Shown piece by piece: positions 17,902 to 26,004 of a stretch of 64,000 nt of DNA. Below the pieces are notes generated by a model that made no database searches, was not told where the DNA came from, and saw only the letters and a list, made by a program, of their open reading frames with translations. A program made the translations under genes and the position numbers. Source of the stretch: Extensimonas vulgaris (GTDB lineage Bacteria; Pseudomonadota; Gammaproteobacteria; Burkholderiales; Burkholderiaceae_C); NCBI RefSeq assembly GCF_003337425.1, contig NZ_QPJU01000002.1, positions 248,001 to 312,000 of the forward strand, in the 5' to 3' direction. Position 1 is the first letter of the stretch; every line of letters starts with the position of its first letter.

Positions 17902-19479
17902 ATGACGTCCGCGCAAACACCGTCCTCCCGAGACTGGCAAGCCCGCCTGTACGCGCACCCGCTCGCGTGGCTGGTGTTGCTGACAGTGGCACATGTGGTC
18001 TCCCGCGTAGCGATTTCGCCGGGCATGAAGTGGGATGAATCGGAGCAGATCCTGTGGGCGCAGCAGTTTGCCCTTGGCTATGGGCCGCAGCCACCGCTCT
18101 ACACCTGGATTCAATGGGCGGTGTGCCAATTGCTGGGGCCAAGCGTGCTCGCGCTCGCGCTCGTCAAGCACATGCTGATCGCCCTGACCTACGTGCTCGC
18201 TTGGCAAGCGGCGCGCACCTTGCTTGGGCCGCAGGGCGCTTGGCGTGTCGCCGGCGCGCTGGTGCTGATGCTGCCGTTCGGCTGGCATGCGCTGCGCGAC
18301 CAGACGCACAGCGTCTTGGTGACGGCGATGGGTTTTGGGGCTTGGTGGGCGCTGCTGCGTCAAATCCGTGCGCCGCGGCCGGCGAATTTTGCCTGGCTTG
18401 GGTTGTTTTGCGGTTTGGGGATGCTGTCCAAATACAGTTTTGCGCTGTTCCTTGCGGCCTTGCTGCTCGCTGCCGCCAGCGTGCCGCAGACGCGGCGTGC
18501 TCTATTGGCGCGTGGCTGGTGGCTGGCACCGATCCTTGCGCTGCTGATTTTTGCTCCGCATGGGTTTTGGTTGCTTTCGCATTGGCACCAGGCGACCGCG
18601 GAAACCCTGCAAAAGATGGACATCTCGAGCCAAAGAGCATGGGTGCAGGGCTTAGCCAGTCTGGGGTTGGCGGTGCTTTCCACGCTGGGCCTGTGGCTGC
18701 TGGTCGTGCTGCTCAGTTACCGTGGTCATTTGTGGCGCACGGACTTTTGCCGCAGCCCCGACGACGCCTCTGCCCGCGCTGCCACTGGTGCCCCTGACGG
18801 GTGTGCCCCTGACTGGCGCAGCTGGGCCTGGCCGCTGTTGGGACGGTATCTGCTCCTCGTGTGCCTGGCCCTCGTCGGAATGGTGCTGTTCGGCGGCGTG
18901 AGCCATTTCAAGCAGCGCTGGGTTCTGCCCCTGCTGTCGATCGCCCCGTTGGCGCTGTATGTCTGGCGTCCGGCTTTGCTCGCGCCCGCCGTGGGCCGCG
19001 GCTACACCAGCGCCGTGGTCTGCGTGGCTCTGTCGTTTCTGGTGCTGGCCACGGTGCGCCCCTGGATTGCGGGCTGGCGTGGTGATGCCGATGAGCTCAA
19101 CCACCCCGTGCCCATGCTTGCGGCGCAACTCACGCGCGCCGGCTACGATGGTCGCGGCGTGATCGTCGGCTCCGACCACATGATCGCGGCCATGCTGCAT
19201 TCGCGTTTTCCGCAAGGCTTTGCGCTCGCGTGTGCTGAATCCGGCCCTGCCCAGGCAGGCTGCATTCGCGCGGCGCGCGAGCGCGCTCTTGCGGCGGGCG
19301 TGGGGCTGTTGCTCGTGGCACGCGGCGATCGCGCTCCCGCGGGTTGGTGGGATGGCGTTTTTGCCGTTCTGCCTTCTGTGCCAGTGCACGCGCTCGATCT
19401 TCCCCTGGACAAAATGCCCCGCAACACGCCGCCCCTGCGGTATGAATACGTATGGCTGCCGGCCCCCATCACCCCATGA
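17902..19479 (+). CDS. GT39/ArnT-type membrane glycosyltransferase
   Basis: Integral membrane glycosyltransferase of about 525 aa that uses a polyprenyl-phosphate sugar donor on the periplasmic side. The first loop has the catalytic acid motif SPGMKWDESEQ and the following PQPPLYTWIQW segment typical of PMT/ArnT proteins. About ten membrane helices follow, with a periplasmic C-terminal domain of about 150 residues. The start is uncertain: ATG at 17902 or 17884 both fit and neither has a clear ribosome-binding site; the open frame reaches 17713. Its stop overlaps the epimerase start (ATGA). Confidence 0.85.
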   Translation: MTSAQTPSSRDWQARLYAHPLAWLVLLTVAHVVSRVAISPGMKWDESEQILWAQQFALGYGPQPPLYTWIQWAVCQLLGPSVLALALVKHMLIALTYVLAWQAARTLLGPQGAWRVAGALVLMLPFGWHALRDQTHSVLVTAMGFGAWWALLRQIRAPRPANFAWLGLFCGLGMLSKYSFALFLAALLLAAASVPQTRRALLARGWWLAPILALLIFAPHGFWLLSHWHQATAETLQKMDISSQRAWVQGLASLGLAVLSTLGLWLLVVLLSYRGHLWRTDFCRSPDDASARAATGAPDGCAPDWRSWAWPLLGRYLLLVCLALVGMVLFGGVSHFKQRWVLPLLSIAPLALYVWRPALLAPAVGRGYTSAVVCVALSFLVLATVRPWIAGWRGDADELNHPVPMLAAQLTRAGYDGRGVIVGSDHMIAAMLHSRFPQGFALACAESGPAQAGCIRAARERALAAGVGLLLVARGDRAPAGWWDGVFAVLPSVPVHALDLPLDKMPRNTPPLRYEYVWLPAPITP

Positions 19480-20501
19480 ATGTCGTTCTCCTCACCGGCT
19501 GCGCCGGGTTCATTGGCATGCACTGCGCGCTACGCTTGCTGGAGCGCGGCGGCACCGTCGTCGGCATCGACAACCTCAACCCCTACTACGACGTGGCGCT
19601 CAAGCAGGCGCGCCTCGCGCAGCTGCAGGCGCGGCCGGGATTTCGCTTCGTCAAGCTGGATCTGGCCGACCGACAAGGTTTGGCCGCATTGTTCGATGAA
19701 GTGCGTCCTTGCCGCGTGCTGCACCTCGCAGCCCAAGCAGGGGTGCGCTATTCGATCGACTGCCCGGATGACTACACCGATGCCAACCTGCTCGGTTTTG
19801 CCAATCTCTTGCAAGGCTGTCGCAGGCATCGGGTCGAGCATTTGGTTTACGCGAGCAGCTCGAGCGTCTATGGCAGCAATGCCAAGATGCCTTTCGTTGA
19901 AAGCGATGCGGTAGACCATCCGATCAGCTACTACGCTGCGACCAAAAAGGCCAACGAGCTCATGGCGCATACCTACGCGCACCTCTATGGCATCCCCATG
20001 ACCGGTCTGCGCTTTTTTACGGTGTATGGCCCCTGGGGCCGGCCCGACATGGCCTTGTTCAAGTTCACGCGCGCCATGCTCGCGGGCGAGACCATAAACG
20101 TTTACGGCGATGGTCAGCTGGTGCGCGATTTCACCTATATCGACGACATCGTCGAAGGTGTATTGCGCGTGCTCGACAAGCCGGCCACGCCCGATGCGCA
20201 GTTCGACCCGCTGCATCCGAACCCTGCGACGAGCTCCGCCCCTTATCGCATTTTCAATATCGGCAATGGCAGGCCCACCGTATTGCTCGATTACATAGCA
20301 GCGCTCGAAGAAGCCTTGGGCGTGAGGGCCCAAAAACGCCTGCTGCCACGCCAGCCGGGCGACATGCAAAGCACGGCGGCAGATACGAGTGCGCTGCAAA
20401 GGTGGGTGGGATTCGCGCCCGCGACGCCGGTGAAAGAGGGGGTGCGCCGCTTCGTAGACTGGTATCGGGCGTTTTACCGCAAGCCGCCGGCCGGCGCTTG
20501 A
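19476..20501 (+). CDS. NAD-dependent epimerase, UDP-glucuronate 4-epimerase-like
   Basis: Extended short-chain dehydrogenase/reductase of 341 aa, cytosolic. It has the Rossmann motif TGCAGFIG (residues 6-13), the catalytic serine segment YASSSSVYGS and the YYAATKK tyrosine/lysine pair. The signature FFTVYGPWGRPDMALFKF is the one shared by bacterial UDP-glucuronate 4-epimerases, which make UDP-galacturonate, rather than by GalE. The ATG at 19476 overlaps the glycosyltransferase stop, so the two are coupled. It supplies the likely sugar nucleotide of this cluster. Confidence 0.88.
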   Translation: MNVVLLTGCAGFIGMHCALRLLERGGTVVGIDNLNPYYDVALKQARLAQLQARPGFRFVKLDLADRQGLAALFDEVRPCRVLHLAAQAGVRYSIDCPDDYTDANLLGFANLLQGCRRHRVEHLVYASSSSVYGSNAKMPFVESDAVDHPISYYAATKKANELMAHTYAHLYGIPMTGLRFFTVYGPWGRPDMALFKFTRAMLAGETINVYGDGQLVRDFTYIDDIVEGVLRVLDKPATPDAQFDPLHPNPATSSAPYRIFNIGNGRPTVLLDYIAALEEALGVRAQKRLLPRQPGDMQSTAADTSALQRWVGFAPATPVKEGVRRFVDWYRAFYRKPPAGA

Positions 20502-20534
20502 TTTTTCGCTTGCCCGCACGGATGAGACCGGCGG

Positions 20535-21164
20535 TCACACCAGATGGTTGCGGATCGCATAGACCGTGAGTTCGGCGTTGTTCGAGAGTTTGAGTTTTTC
20601 GAGCACGCGCGCGCGATAGACGCTCACGGTCTTGGGGCTGAGCATGAGCTCCTCGGCGATGTCCGAGAGCTTGCGGCCGGAAGCGATTTTGATGAGGGTC
20701 TGCAATTCGCGCTCCGAAAGTGCGGCGTGGGGCAGTTCAGGGCTGGGCTGCGCAAGGCTGTCAGCGAGAAGTTGTGCGACTTCGGGCGTGAGGTACTTGC
20801 GTCCCTGGGCTACGGTGCGCACGGCCTGGGCGAGCGCGGCGGGGTCGCTGGCCTTGTTGACGTAGCCTTGCGCACCGGCGCGCAGGCAGCGCAGCGCATA
20901 CTGGTCTTCGGGGTACATCGAAACCGCCAGCGCCTTGATCGCGGGGTGCGTCTCACGCAGGCTCGCGAGCACTTCGAGGCCGCTGCGCCCGGGCAGATTC
21001 AGGTCGAGCAGCAGCACATCGCAGGCCGCGCTGCGCAAGACTTCGCGCAGCTCGCCGTAGCTGCCGGCTTCGCCCGTCACACGGATGTCGGGCTCTTCGC
21101 TGAGCGTGTCACGAATGCCGCGGCGCAGCACCGCGTGGTCATCGCAGAGGACGACATGGATCAT
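20535..21164 (-). CDS. NarL/LuxR-family response regulator
   Basis: DNA-binding response regulator of 209 aa. The receiver domain (1-120) has VVLCDDHAVLRRG, the phosphoacceptor aspartate in DVLLLDLNLPGRSG (about residue 54) and a conserved lysine after GAQGYVNK. A LuxR-type helix-turn-helix (ERELQTLIKIASGRKLSDIA, then SPKTVSVYRARV) ends the protein. The ATG at 21164 overlaps the stop of the adjacent histidine kinase gene, so these form one pair. Targets are unknown. The operon runs away from the che operon. Confidence 0.92.
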   Translation of the reverse strand: MIHVVLCDDHAVLRRGIRDTLSEEPDIRVTGEAGSYGELREVLRSAACDVLLLDLNLPGRSGLEVLASLRETHPAIKALAVSMYPEDQYALRCLRAGAQGYVNKASDPAALAQAVRTVAQGRKYLTPEVAQLLADSLAQPSPELPHAALSERELQTLIKIASGRKLSDIAEELMLSPKTVSVYRARVLEKLKLSNNAELTVYAIRNHLV

Positions 21165-22276
21165 GGCAAGTCCTTGGTTGGCGCGGCGGCCGTCGGCGAG
21201 GGTGGCAGGGGCACGGAGAGAACTACGCTCGTGCCGCGCCCGGGCTGGCTGCTCACGTCGAGCCAGCCTCCGACCGTGCGCGCACGCTCTTGCAGCCCCT
21301 TGAGGCCGAAGGCTTTGGGTTTGTCGCGTTGTGCGGGCGCCATGCCACGGCCATCGTCGCTGATTTCCAGCGTGAGCATGCCTTCGCTGTCTGCGAGCTC
21401 GATGTGTACCTGGCGCGGCTGGGCGTGCTTGACGACGTTGGTGAGCGCCTCTTGCGCGGTGCGATAGGCCACGAGCTGCACTGCGGGCGGCACGGCGATG
21501 TGCTCGCGGCTCGTGCGCACCTGCGCGGGCACGCCGGTGCGCCGCTCGAAGTTCGCCGCGAGCCACTGCACGGCCGCGACCAAACCCTGGTCGAGAATGG
21601 GCGGGCGCAGGTTCATCATGATGCGCTGGCTCGCGCTAAGTGCCTGTTGCAGCGTGTCGGCGGCGGCGTCGGCGCGCTGCTGCAGCTCGGGGTCATGGCT
21701 GTGGCGGCGGATCCAGGCGAGGTCGAAGCGCAGCGCGGCGAGCGCGCCGCCGATGTCGTCGTGGATTTCGCGCGCGATCGCGGCGCGCTCCTGCTCGATC
21801 GAGCTTTGCAGGTGCTCGGTGAGCTCGGCGAGGCGGCGCTGCGATGCTGCGAGCTCGGCCACGGCCAGTTCGCGCGCGCGCCGGGCCTCGTGCACCTCGA
21901 TGGCGCGTCTGATCACGTGCGCGAGGCGCGCCATGTCGTCCTTGGCCACGAAGTCGGCCATGCCCAGGCGCATCGCATCGACGGCGGCGGCCTCACCGAT
22001 CGCGCCCGACAGCAGCACGAAAGGTGGTGGTACAGGCAGCGCTTCGACCAGTTTCCAGGCGTCGAGCGCGGTGAAGCCCGCGAGCCGATAGTCGGCCAGA
22101 ATCACGTCGAAGCGCTGCGCGGCGAGAGCGTGCGCGAAGTCCGCGAGCGTCTCCACCTGCTGCAGCGTGCACTCCATGCCCGCGCGGCGCAGCGCCAGGC
22201 GCGCGAGCGCGTGGTCCGCGGGCGAGTCTTCGAGGTGCAGAATATTCAGGGCTTGGCCTGATGGAGCACGTTGCAT
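21161..22276 (-). CDS. Cytosolic histidine kinase with N-terminal receiver domain
   Basis: Two-component kinase of 371 aa with no membrane helix. An N-terminal receiver domain (ILHLEDSPADH, aspartate in DVILADYRLAG, residues about 10-130) is followed by a coiled-coil linker, a HisKA_3 dimerisation domain with REIHDDIGGALAALRFDL, and a HATPase domain (N box EALTNVVKHA, G boxes DDGRGM and GLKGL). This is the NarX/DegS type of kinase, fed by a receiver rather than a sensor. The ATG at 22276 sits inside a small palindrome. Upstream phosphodonor is not known. Confidence 0.9.
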   Translation of the reverse strand: MQRAPSGQALNILHLEDSPADHALARLALRRAGMECTLQQVETLADFAHALAAQRFDVILADYRLAGFTALDAWKLVEALPVPPPFVLLSGAIGEAAAVDAMRLGMADFVAKDDMARLAHVIRRAIEVHEARRARELAVAELAASQRRLAELTEHLQSSIEQERAAIAREIHDDIGGALAALRFDLAWIRRHSHDPELQQRADAAADTLQQALSASQRIMMNLRPPILDQGLVAAVQWLAANFERRTGVPAQVRTSREHIAVPPAVQLVAYRTAQEALTNVVKHAQPRQVHIELADSEGMLTLEISDDGRGMAPAQRDKPKAFGLKGLQERARTVGGWLDVSSQPGRGTSVVLSVPLPPSPTAAAPTKDLP

Positions 22277-22287
22277 AACGGCGTTAT
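22275..22287. promoter_or_regulatory. Palindrome overlapping kinase start codon
   Basis: ATAACG-G-CGTTAT, perfect 6-bp arms, overlaps the ATG (22276-22274) of the receiver-kinase gene. It could be an operator in the divergent region shared with the che operon. Confidence 0.35.
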
Positions 22288-22424
22288 CATAGAAAGCGAT
22301 ACATTTTGGAACAAACAGTCGCTTCGAATGTAGCGCAAGCGCATCGAATTTGTCCCTACGAGCCGTTGGGCATCCGCTGCGGTAAAACCCTTTCTTTCGT
22401 TTCGTGCATCGACACACTCACCCT

Positions 22425-22871
22425 ATGCAAGTCATGGCACAGACATCCCAGGAGCCCAAGGTCGAGGTGCCCGTCGTGGCCGTGGCGGAGATCCAGGACG
22501 CGCTGTTGGTCGTCATGCACGACTTGCGGCGTCTCGAAGGGCTGCTCGATCATGCGGCAGAAAACCTGCTCGCTCGCTTTCAAGATGCCAATGCTTTGCT
22601 GGATGATGCATCCGTGGCCGCATCTCCCCAGTTCGCGGCAGTGCGTGAAGCACTGCACGGTGCGGTGACGGAGTTGCAGTTTCACGATATGGCGGTGCAG
22701 TTGATCGCGCACACCCAAAAGGTATTGCAGGGCTGTGCATTCCGGCTCGCGGCCGAAGCCATGCCGCCGGAGGAGGGCGAAGAGGTGGCGCCATGCATGC
22801 CCATGCTGCCCGAGCGGCCCAACCCCGTGACGCAAGGCGAGATGGATGCGGGCTCGGTGGAGTTGTTTTGA
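22425..22871 (+). CDS. CheZ-like short protein at head of chemotaxis operon
   Basis: A 148-aa mostly helical protein not assignable to a named family by eye, but with two CheZ hallmarks. The helix LQFHDMAVQLIAHT has Asp and Gln four residues apart (Asp88 and Gln92), as in the catalytic helix of CheZ (DLTGQ). The C-terminal tail VTQGEMDAGSVELF, after a flexible proline-rich linker, resembles the CheY-binding tail of CheZ. It is shorter than CheZ (about 214 aa). ATG 22425 or 22434 are both possible and neither has a good ribosome-binding site. Position directly before cheY supports a role in CheY-P dephosphorylation; this is inference. Confidence 0.78.
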   Translation: MQVMAQTSQEPKVEVPVVAVAEIQDALLVVMHDLRRLEGLLDHAAENLLARFQDANALLDDASVAASPQFAAVREALHGAVTELQFHDMAVQLIAHTQKVLQGCAFRLAAEAMPPEEGEEVAPCMPMLPERPNPVTQGEMDAGSVELF

Positions 22872-22942
22872 GCGGCGCGTCGTCTTGCAAAGTTACAGTT
22901 AACCTATGCACTTTTGCCCGTTTCAGTTTCTTGGAGTGTTCC

Positions 22943-23305
22943 ATGCCGTCGATTCTTGCCGTTGATGATTCACCTTCCATGCGGAAAATGGTGGCGTTCA
23001 CCCTTACGGCAGCAGGCTATCAAGTCATCGAGGCCGTCGATGGGCAGGATGCCCTCGAGAAAGCGCAAGCCCAGGCCGTGGACCTGGTGCTGGCGGACCA
23101 GAACATGCCCCGGCTCGATGGCATAGGGCTCACGCGCAAGCTGCGCGAGCTGCCGCACTTCAAGACCACGCCCATCCTGATCCTGACGACGGAGTCGAGC
23201 GACCAGATGAAGCAGGCCGGACGCGCCGCCGGAGCCACGGGCTGGCTGGTCAAGCCCTTCGATCCGAAGCGCTTGATCGAAGTCATCAAGAAGCTCGTTT
23301 CTTGA
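22943..23305 (+). CDS. cheY: Single-domain chemotaxis response regulator CheY
   Basis: Receiver-only protein of 120 aa that takes phosphate from CheA. The acidic pair is in AVDDSPSMR (residues 6-14), the phosphoacceptor is Asp52 in LVLADQNMP, the conserved threonine is in LTTES (82-83), and the lysine is Lys104 in LVKPF. The ATG at 22943 begins the first beta strand. It lies between the CheZ-like gene and cheA, as expected. Being within a CheA operon it may act on the flagellar motor. An open frame extends upstream to 22793 but only as overlap with the preceding gene. Confidence 0.93.
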   Translation: MPSILAVDDSPSMRKMVAFTLTAAGYQVIEAVDGQDALEKAQAQAVDLVLADQNMPRLDGIGLTRKLRELPHFKTTPILILTTESSDQMKQAGRAAGATGWLVKPFDPKRLIEVIKKLVS

Positions 23306-23360
23306 GCATTCCTAGACCCAGTCCCTTGCCGGGCACATATCGCAGCACACAGGAGCCCCC

Positions 23361-25481
23361 ATGGCGCAGACCCAGCATGAAGCAACGGGTGCCGGCGCGG
23401 ATTTCGATCTGAGCCAGTTCTACCAAATCTTTTTCGAAGAGGCGGGCGAAAACCTCGACCAGCTCGAGCAGATCCTGCTGCACCTGGACTTGCAAAGCGC
23501 GAACGACGAAGAACTCAACGGCATCTTTCGTTGTGCGCATTCGATCAAGGGCGGTGCCGCCACTTTCGGCTTCACCGACGTGGCCGAGCTCACGCACCAG
23601 ATGGAGTCCTTGCTCGACCGTCTGCGCCGCCACGAACTGCAGCCGGTACCTGAAATGGTCGATGTGCTGCTCGAGGCTGCAGACGCGGTGCGCAGCCTGC
23701 TCGCGCGCCACCAAGCGGGCGAGCAGGGGGCGGCCGTGCCCACGGACGAACTGGTGCGTCGCATTGGCGCCCTCGCTGCAGGGGCCGTGACAGCCGCCGC
23801 GCCGGCACCCGCCCCGGCACCCAGTCCCGCCCCGGCACCTGCCGCTGTGGTCGTTGCCGCTCCTGCCGTGGCAAGTCCGCCTGCGGGCCAGCCGCGTCAG
23901 CTCGAGATCGAAGTCGGGCCGCTTGCGCGGCCTGCTGAATTGGGCGACGCGATCAAAGAGCTGTTCCGCGACATCCCGGGCCTGGGCACGATCAGCGACC
24001 TGCCGGCCTCTGACCCGAAGATGCGCCGCTTTGCCGTGCAGACCAGCGCTTCCAATGAAGATCTGCTCGACCTGCTCGCATTCCACGTGGCCAAGGATCA
24101 GGTGCGCATCACCGAACGCGCTGTGCCGCCAGCGGCTGCGTCGGCTGCGGATGCGGTCGGCTATGGATTTTTTGGCGAGGCGACCGCCGCGCCGGCTGCA
24201 GCTGCGGCGCAGGCTCCGGCCGCCCCCGCCCCCGCCCCCGCCACGCCAGCTGCCGAGCCGCGCAGCGCGCCCCCGCAGGCGGTGCAGGCGGCGCACGCCG
24301 CACCGGCGCAGTCGCTCGAATCGACGACGATCCGCGTGGCCGTGAGCAAGGTCGATCAGCTCATCAACCTGGTGGGTGAGCTCGTCATCACGCAGGCCAT
24401 GCTCGCGCAAAACAGCCGCGGGCTCGATCCGGCCGTGCACCAGCAGCTGCTCGCGGGCCTGGCCGACCTCGACCGCAACACGCGCGATTTGCAAGAGGCG
24501 GTCATGTCCATCCGCATGATTCCGATGTCGGTCGTGTTCAGCCGCTTTCCACGCATGGTGCGAGACCTTGCGCACAAGCTCGGCAAGAAAGTCGAGATCG
24601 TCACCGTGGGCGAAGCCACCGAACTCGACAAGGGTTTGGTCGAAAAAATCACCGACCCGCTCACGCACCTGGTGCGCAACAGCTGCGACCACGGCATCGA
24701 ATTGCCCGCCGAGCGCCGCGCCAAGGGCAAGCCCGAGCACGGCACCATCACGCTCGCGGCCTCGCACCAGGGCGGCTCCATCGTGATCGAGGTGCGCGAC
24801 GACGGGCAGGGCCTGTCGCGCGAGAAAATCCTGCGCAAGGCGCGCGAGCGCGGCCTGGACGTGTCCGACCAGATGAGCGACGCCGAAGTCTGGCAGCTCA
24901 TTTTCGCGCCGGGTTTTTCCACCGCCGATGTGGTCACCGACGTGTCGGGCCGGGGCGTGGGCATGGACGTGGTCAAGCGCAACATCACGGCGCTCAACGG
25001 CACGGTCGAAATCGACTCGGTCGAAGGCCAGGGTACGCGCGTGGCCGTGCGCCTGCCGCTCACGCTGGCCATCATGGACGGCATGTCGGTGGGCGTGGAC
25101 AACGAGGTCTATATCCTGCCGCTGTCCTCGGTGGTGGAATCTTTCCAGGTGCAGCCCAGCGATGTCAACACCGTGGCGCAGGGGGCGCAGCTCGTCAAGG
25201 TGCGCGATGAATACATGCCCGTGATCGCGCTCGAGAAGATTTTCGAGGTGCCGCGCCTCGATACCAGCAAGTCGAGCGACATCATGGTGGTCGTGGAGGC
25301 CGACGGCAGCCGCGTCGCCGTGCTCGTCGATGAATTGCTGGGGCAGCACCAGGTGGTGGTGAAAAACCTCGAAACCAACTACCGCAAGGTGCCCAACGTC
25401 TCCGGCGCCACCATCCTGGGCGATGGTCGCGTGGCCCTGATTCTGGACACCGCGGGCCTGGTGCGCCGTGCACGGCATTGA
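23361..25481 (+). CDS. cheA: Chemotaxis histidine kinase CheA
   Basis: Kinase of 706 aa in receptor arrays. Domain order: P1 phosphotransfer with CAHSIKGGA (His60); an alanine/proline-rich linker (about 145-170); P2; a second Ala/Pro-rich linker (about 275-315); P3 dimerisation; P4 ATPase (VRNSCDHGIE, DDGQGLS, GRGVGMDVVK); and a CheW-like P5 domain from about 560 to the end. A good AGGAG precedes the ATG by 8 bases. It is followed by cheW at 18 bases. No response-regulator domain is fused at the C-terminus. Confidence 0.97.
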   Translation: MAQTQHEATGAGADFDLSQFYQIFFEEAGENLDQLEQILLHLDLQSANDEELNGIFRCAHSIKGGAATFGFTDVAELTHQMESLLDRLRRHELQPVPEMVDVLLEAADAVRSLLARHQAGEQGAAVPTDELVRRIGALAAGAVTAAAPAPAPAPSPAPAPAAVVVAAPAVASPPAGQPRQLEIEVGPLARPAELGDAIKELFRDIPGLGTISDLPASDPKMRRFAVQTSASNEDLLDLLAFHVAKDQVRITERAVPPAAASAADAVGYGFFGEATAAPAAAAAQAPAAPAPAPATPAAEPRSAPPQAVQAAHAAPAQSLESTTIRVAVSKVDQLINLVGELVITQAMLAQNSRGLDPAVHQQLLAGLADLDRNTRDLQEAVMSIRMIPMSVVFSRFPRMVRDLAHKLGKKVEIVTVGEATELDKGLVEKITDPLTHLVRNSCDHGIELPAERRAKGKPEHGTITLAASHQGGSIVIEVRDDGQGLSREKILRKARERGLDVSDQMSDAEVWQLIFAPGFSTADVVTDVSGRGVGMDVVKRNITALNGTVEIDSVEGQGTRVAVRLPLTLAIMDGMSVGVDNEVYILPLSSVVESFQVQPSDVNTVAQGAQLVKVRDEYMPVIALEKIFEVPRLDTSKSSDIMVVVEADGSRVAVLVDELLGQHQVVVKNLETNYRKVPNVSGATILGDGRVALILDTAGLVRRARH

Positions 25482-25499
25482 TTTTGCAGAGGGAAAACC

Positions 25500-25979
25500 A
25501 TGGAAGCAGTAGCCAGCAAGACCGAAGAAGCCACGACGGCCGCCGCGCGCGAATACCTCACGTTTCGCCTCGGGCAGGAGGAATACGGCATAGACATCCT
25601 CAAGGTACAGGAAATCCGTGGCTACGAGCCGCCCACGCGCATCGCGCATGCGCCCGAGTTCGTCAAGGGCGTGGTCAACCTGCGCGGCACCATCGTGCCC
25701 ATCGTCGATATGCGTTTGCGCTTTCACTGCGCGCAGGCCGCGTACGACAGCTTCACCGTGGTCATCGTGCTCAACCTGCACCAGCGCGTGGTGGGCATCG
25801 TAGTCGATTCGGTCAGCGACGTGCTCGAACTCCTGCCCGAGCAAATCCGCCCTGCGCCCGAGGTCGAGAGCAGCATAGACAAGGCCTGCATCACCGGCCT
25901 GGGTTCGGTGGGCGAGCGCATGCTGATCCTGCTCGACATCGAAAAGCTCATGACCAGCCCGGAAATGGGGTTGGTGTAG
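25500..25979 (+). CDS. cheW: Chemotaxis coupling protein CheW
   Basis: Adaptor of 159 aa coupling receptors to CheA. Two five-stranded beta subdomains are visible: EYLTFRLGQEEYGIDILKVQEI at the start and the VVNLRGTIVPIVDMRLRF core. The ending LILLDIEKLM is typical. It sits between cheA (18 bases) and cheR (25 bases) in the same operon. AGAGGG lies upstream of the ATG. Confidence 0.97.
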   Translation: MEAVASKTEEATTAAAREYLTFRLGQEEYGIDILKVQEIRGYEPPTRIAHAPEFVKGVVNLRGTIVPIVDMRLRFHCAQAAYDSFTVVIVLNLHQRVVGIVVDSVSDVLELLPEQIRPAPEVESSIDKACITGLGSVGERMLILLDIEKLMTSPEMGLV

Positions 25980-26004
25980 TCCTTTGTAGGGCAGTGCTCG
26001 TTCC

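Noticed and set aside
22381-22434. FliA (sigma-28) promoter before the che operon
   Set aside because: TAAA is present at 22382-22385, but the downstream half does not match GCCGATAA at the right distance.
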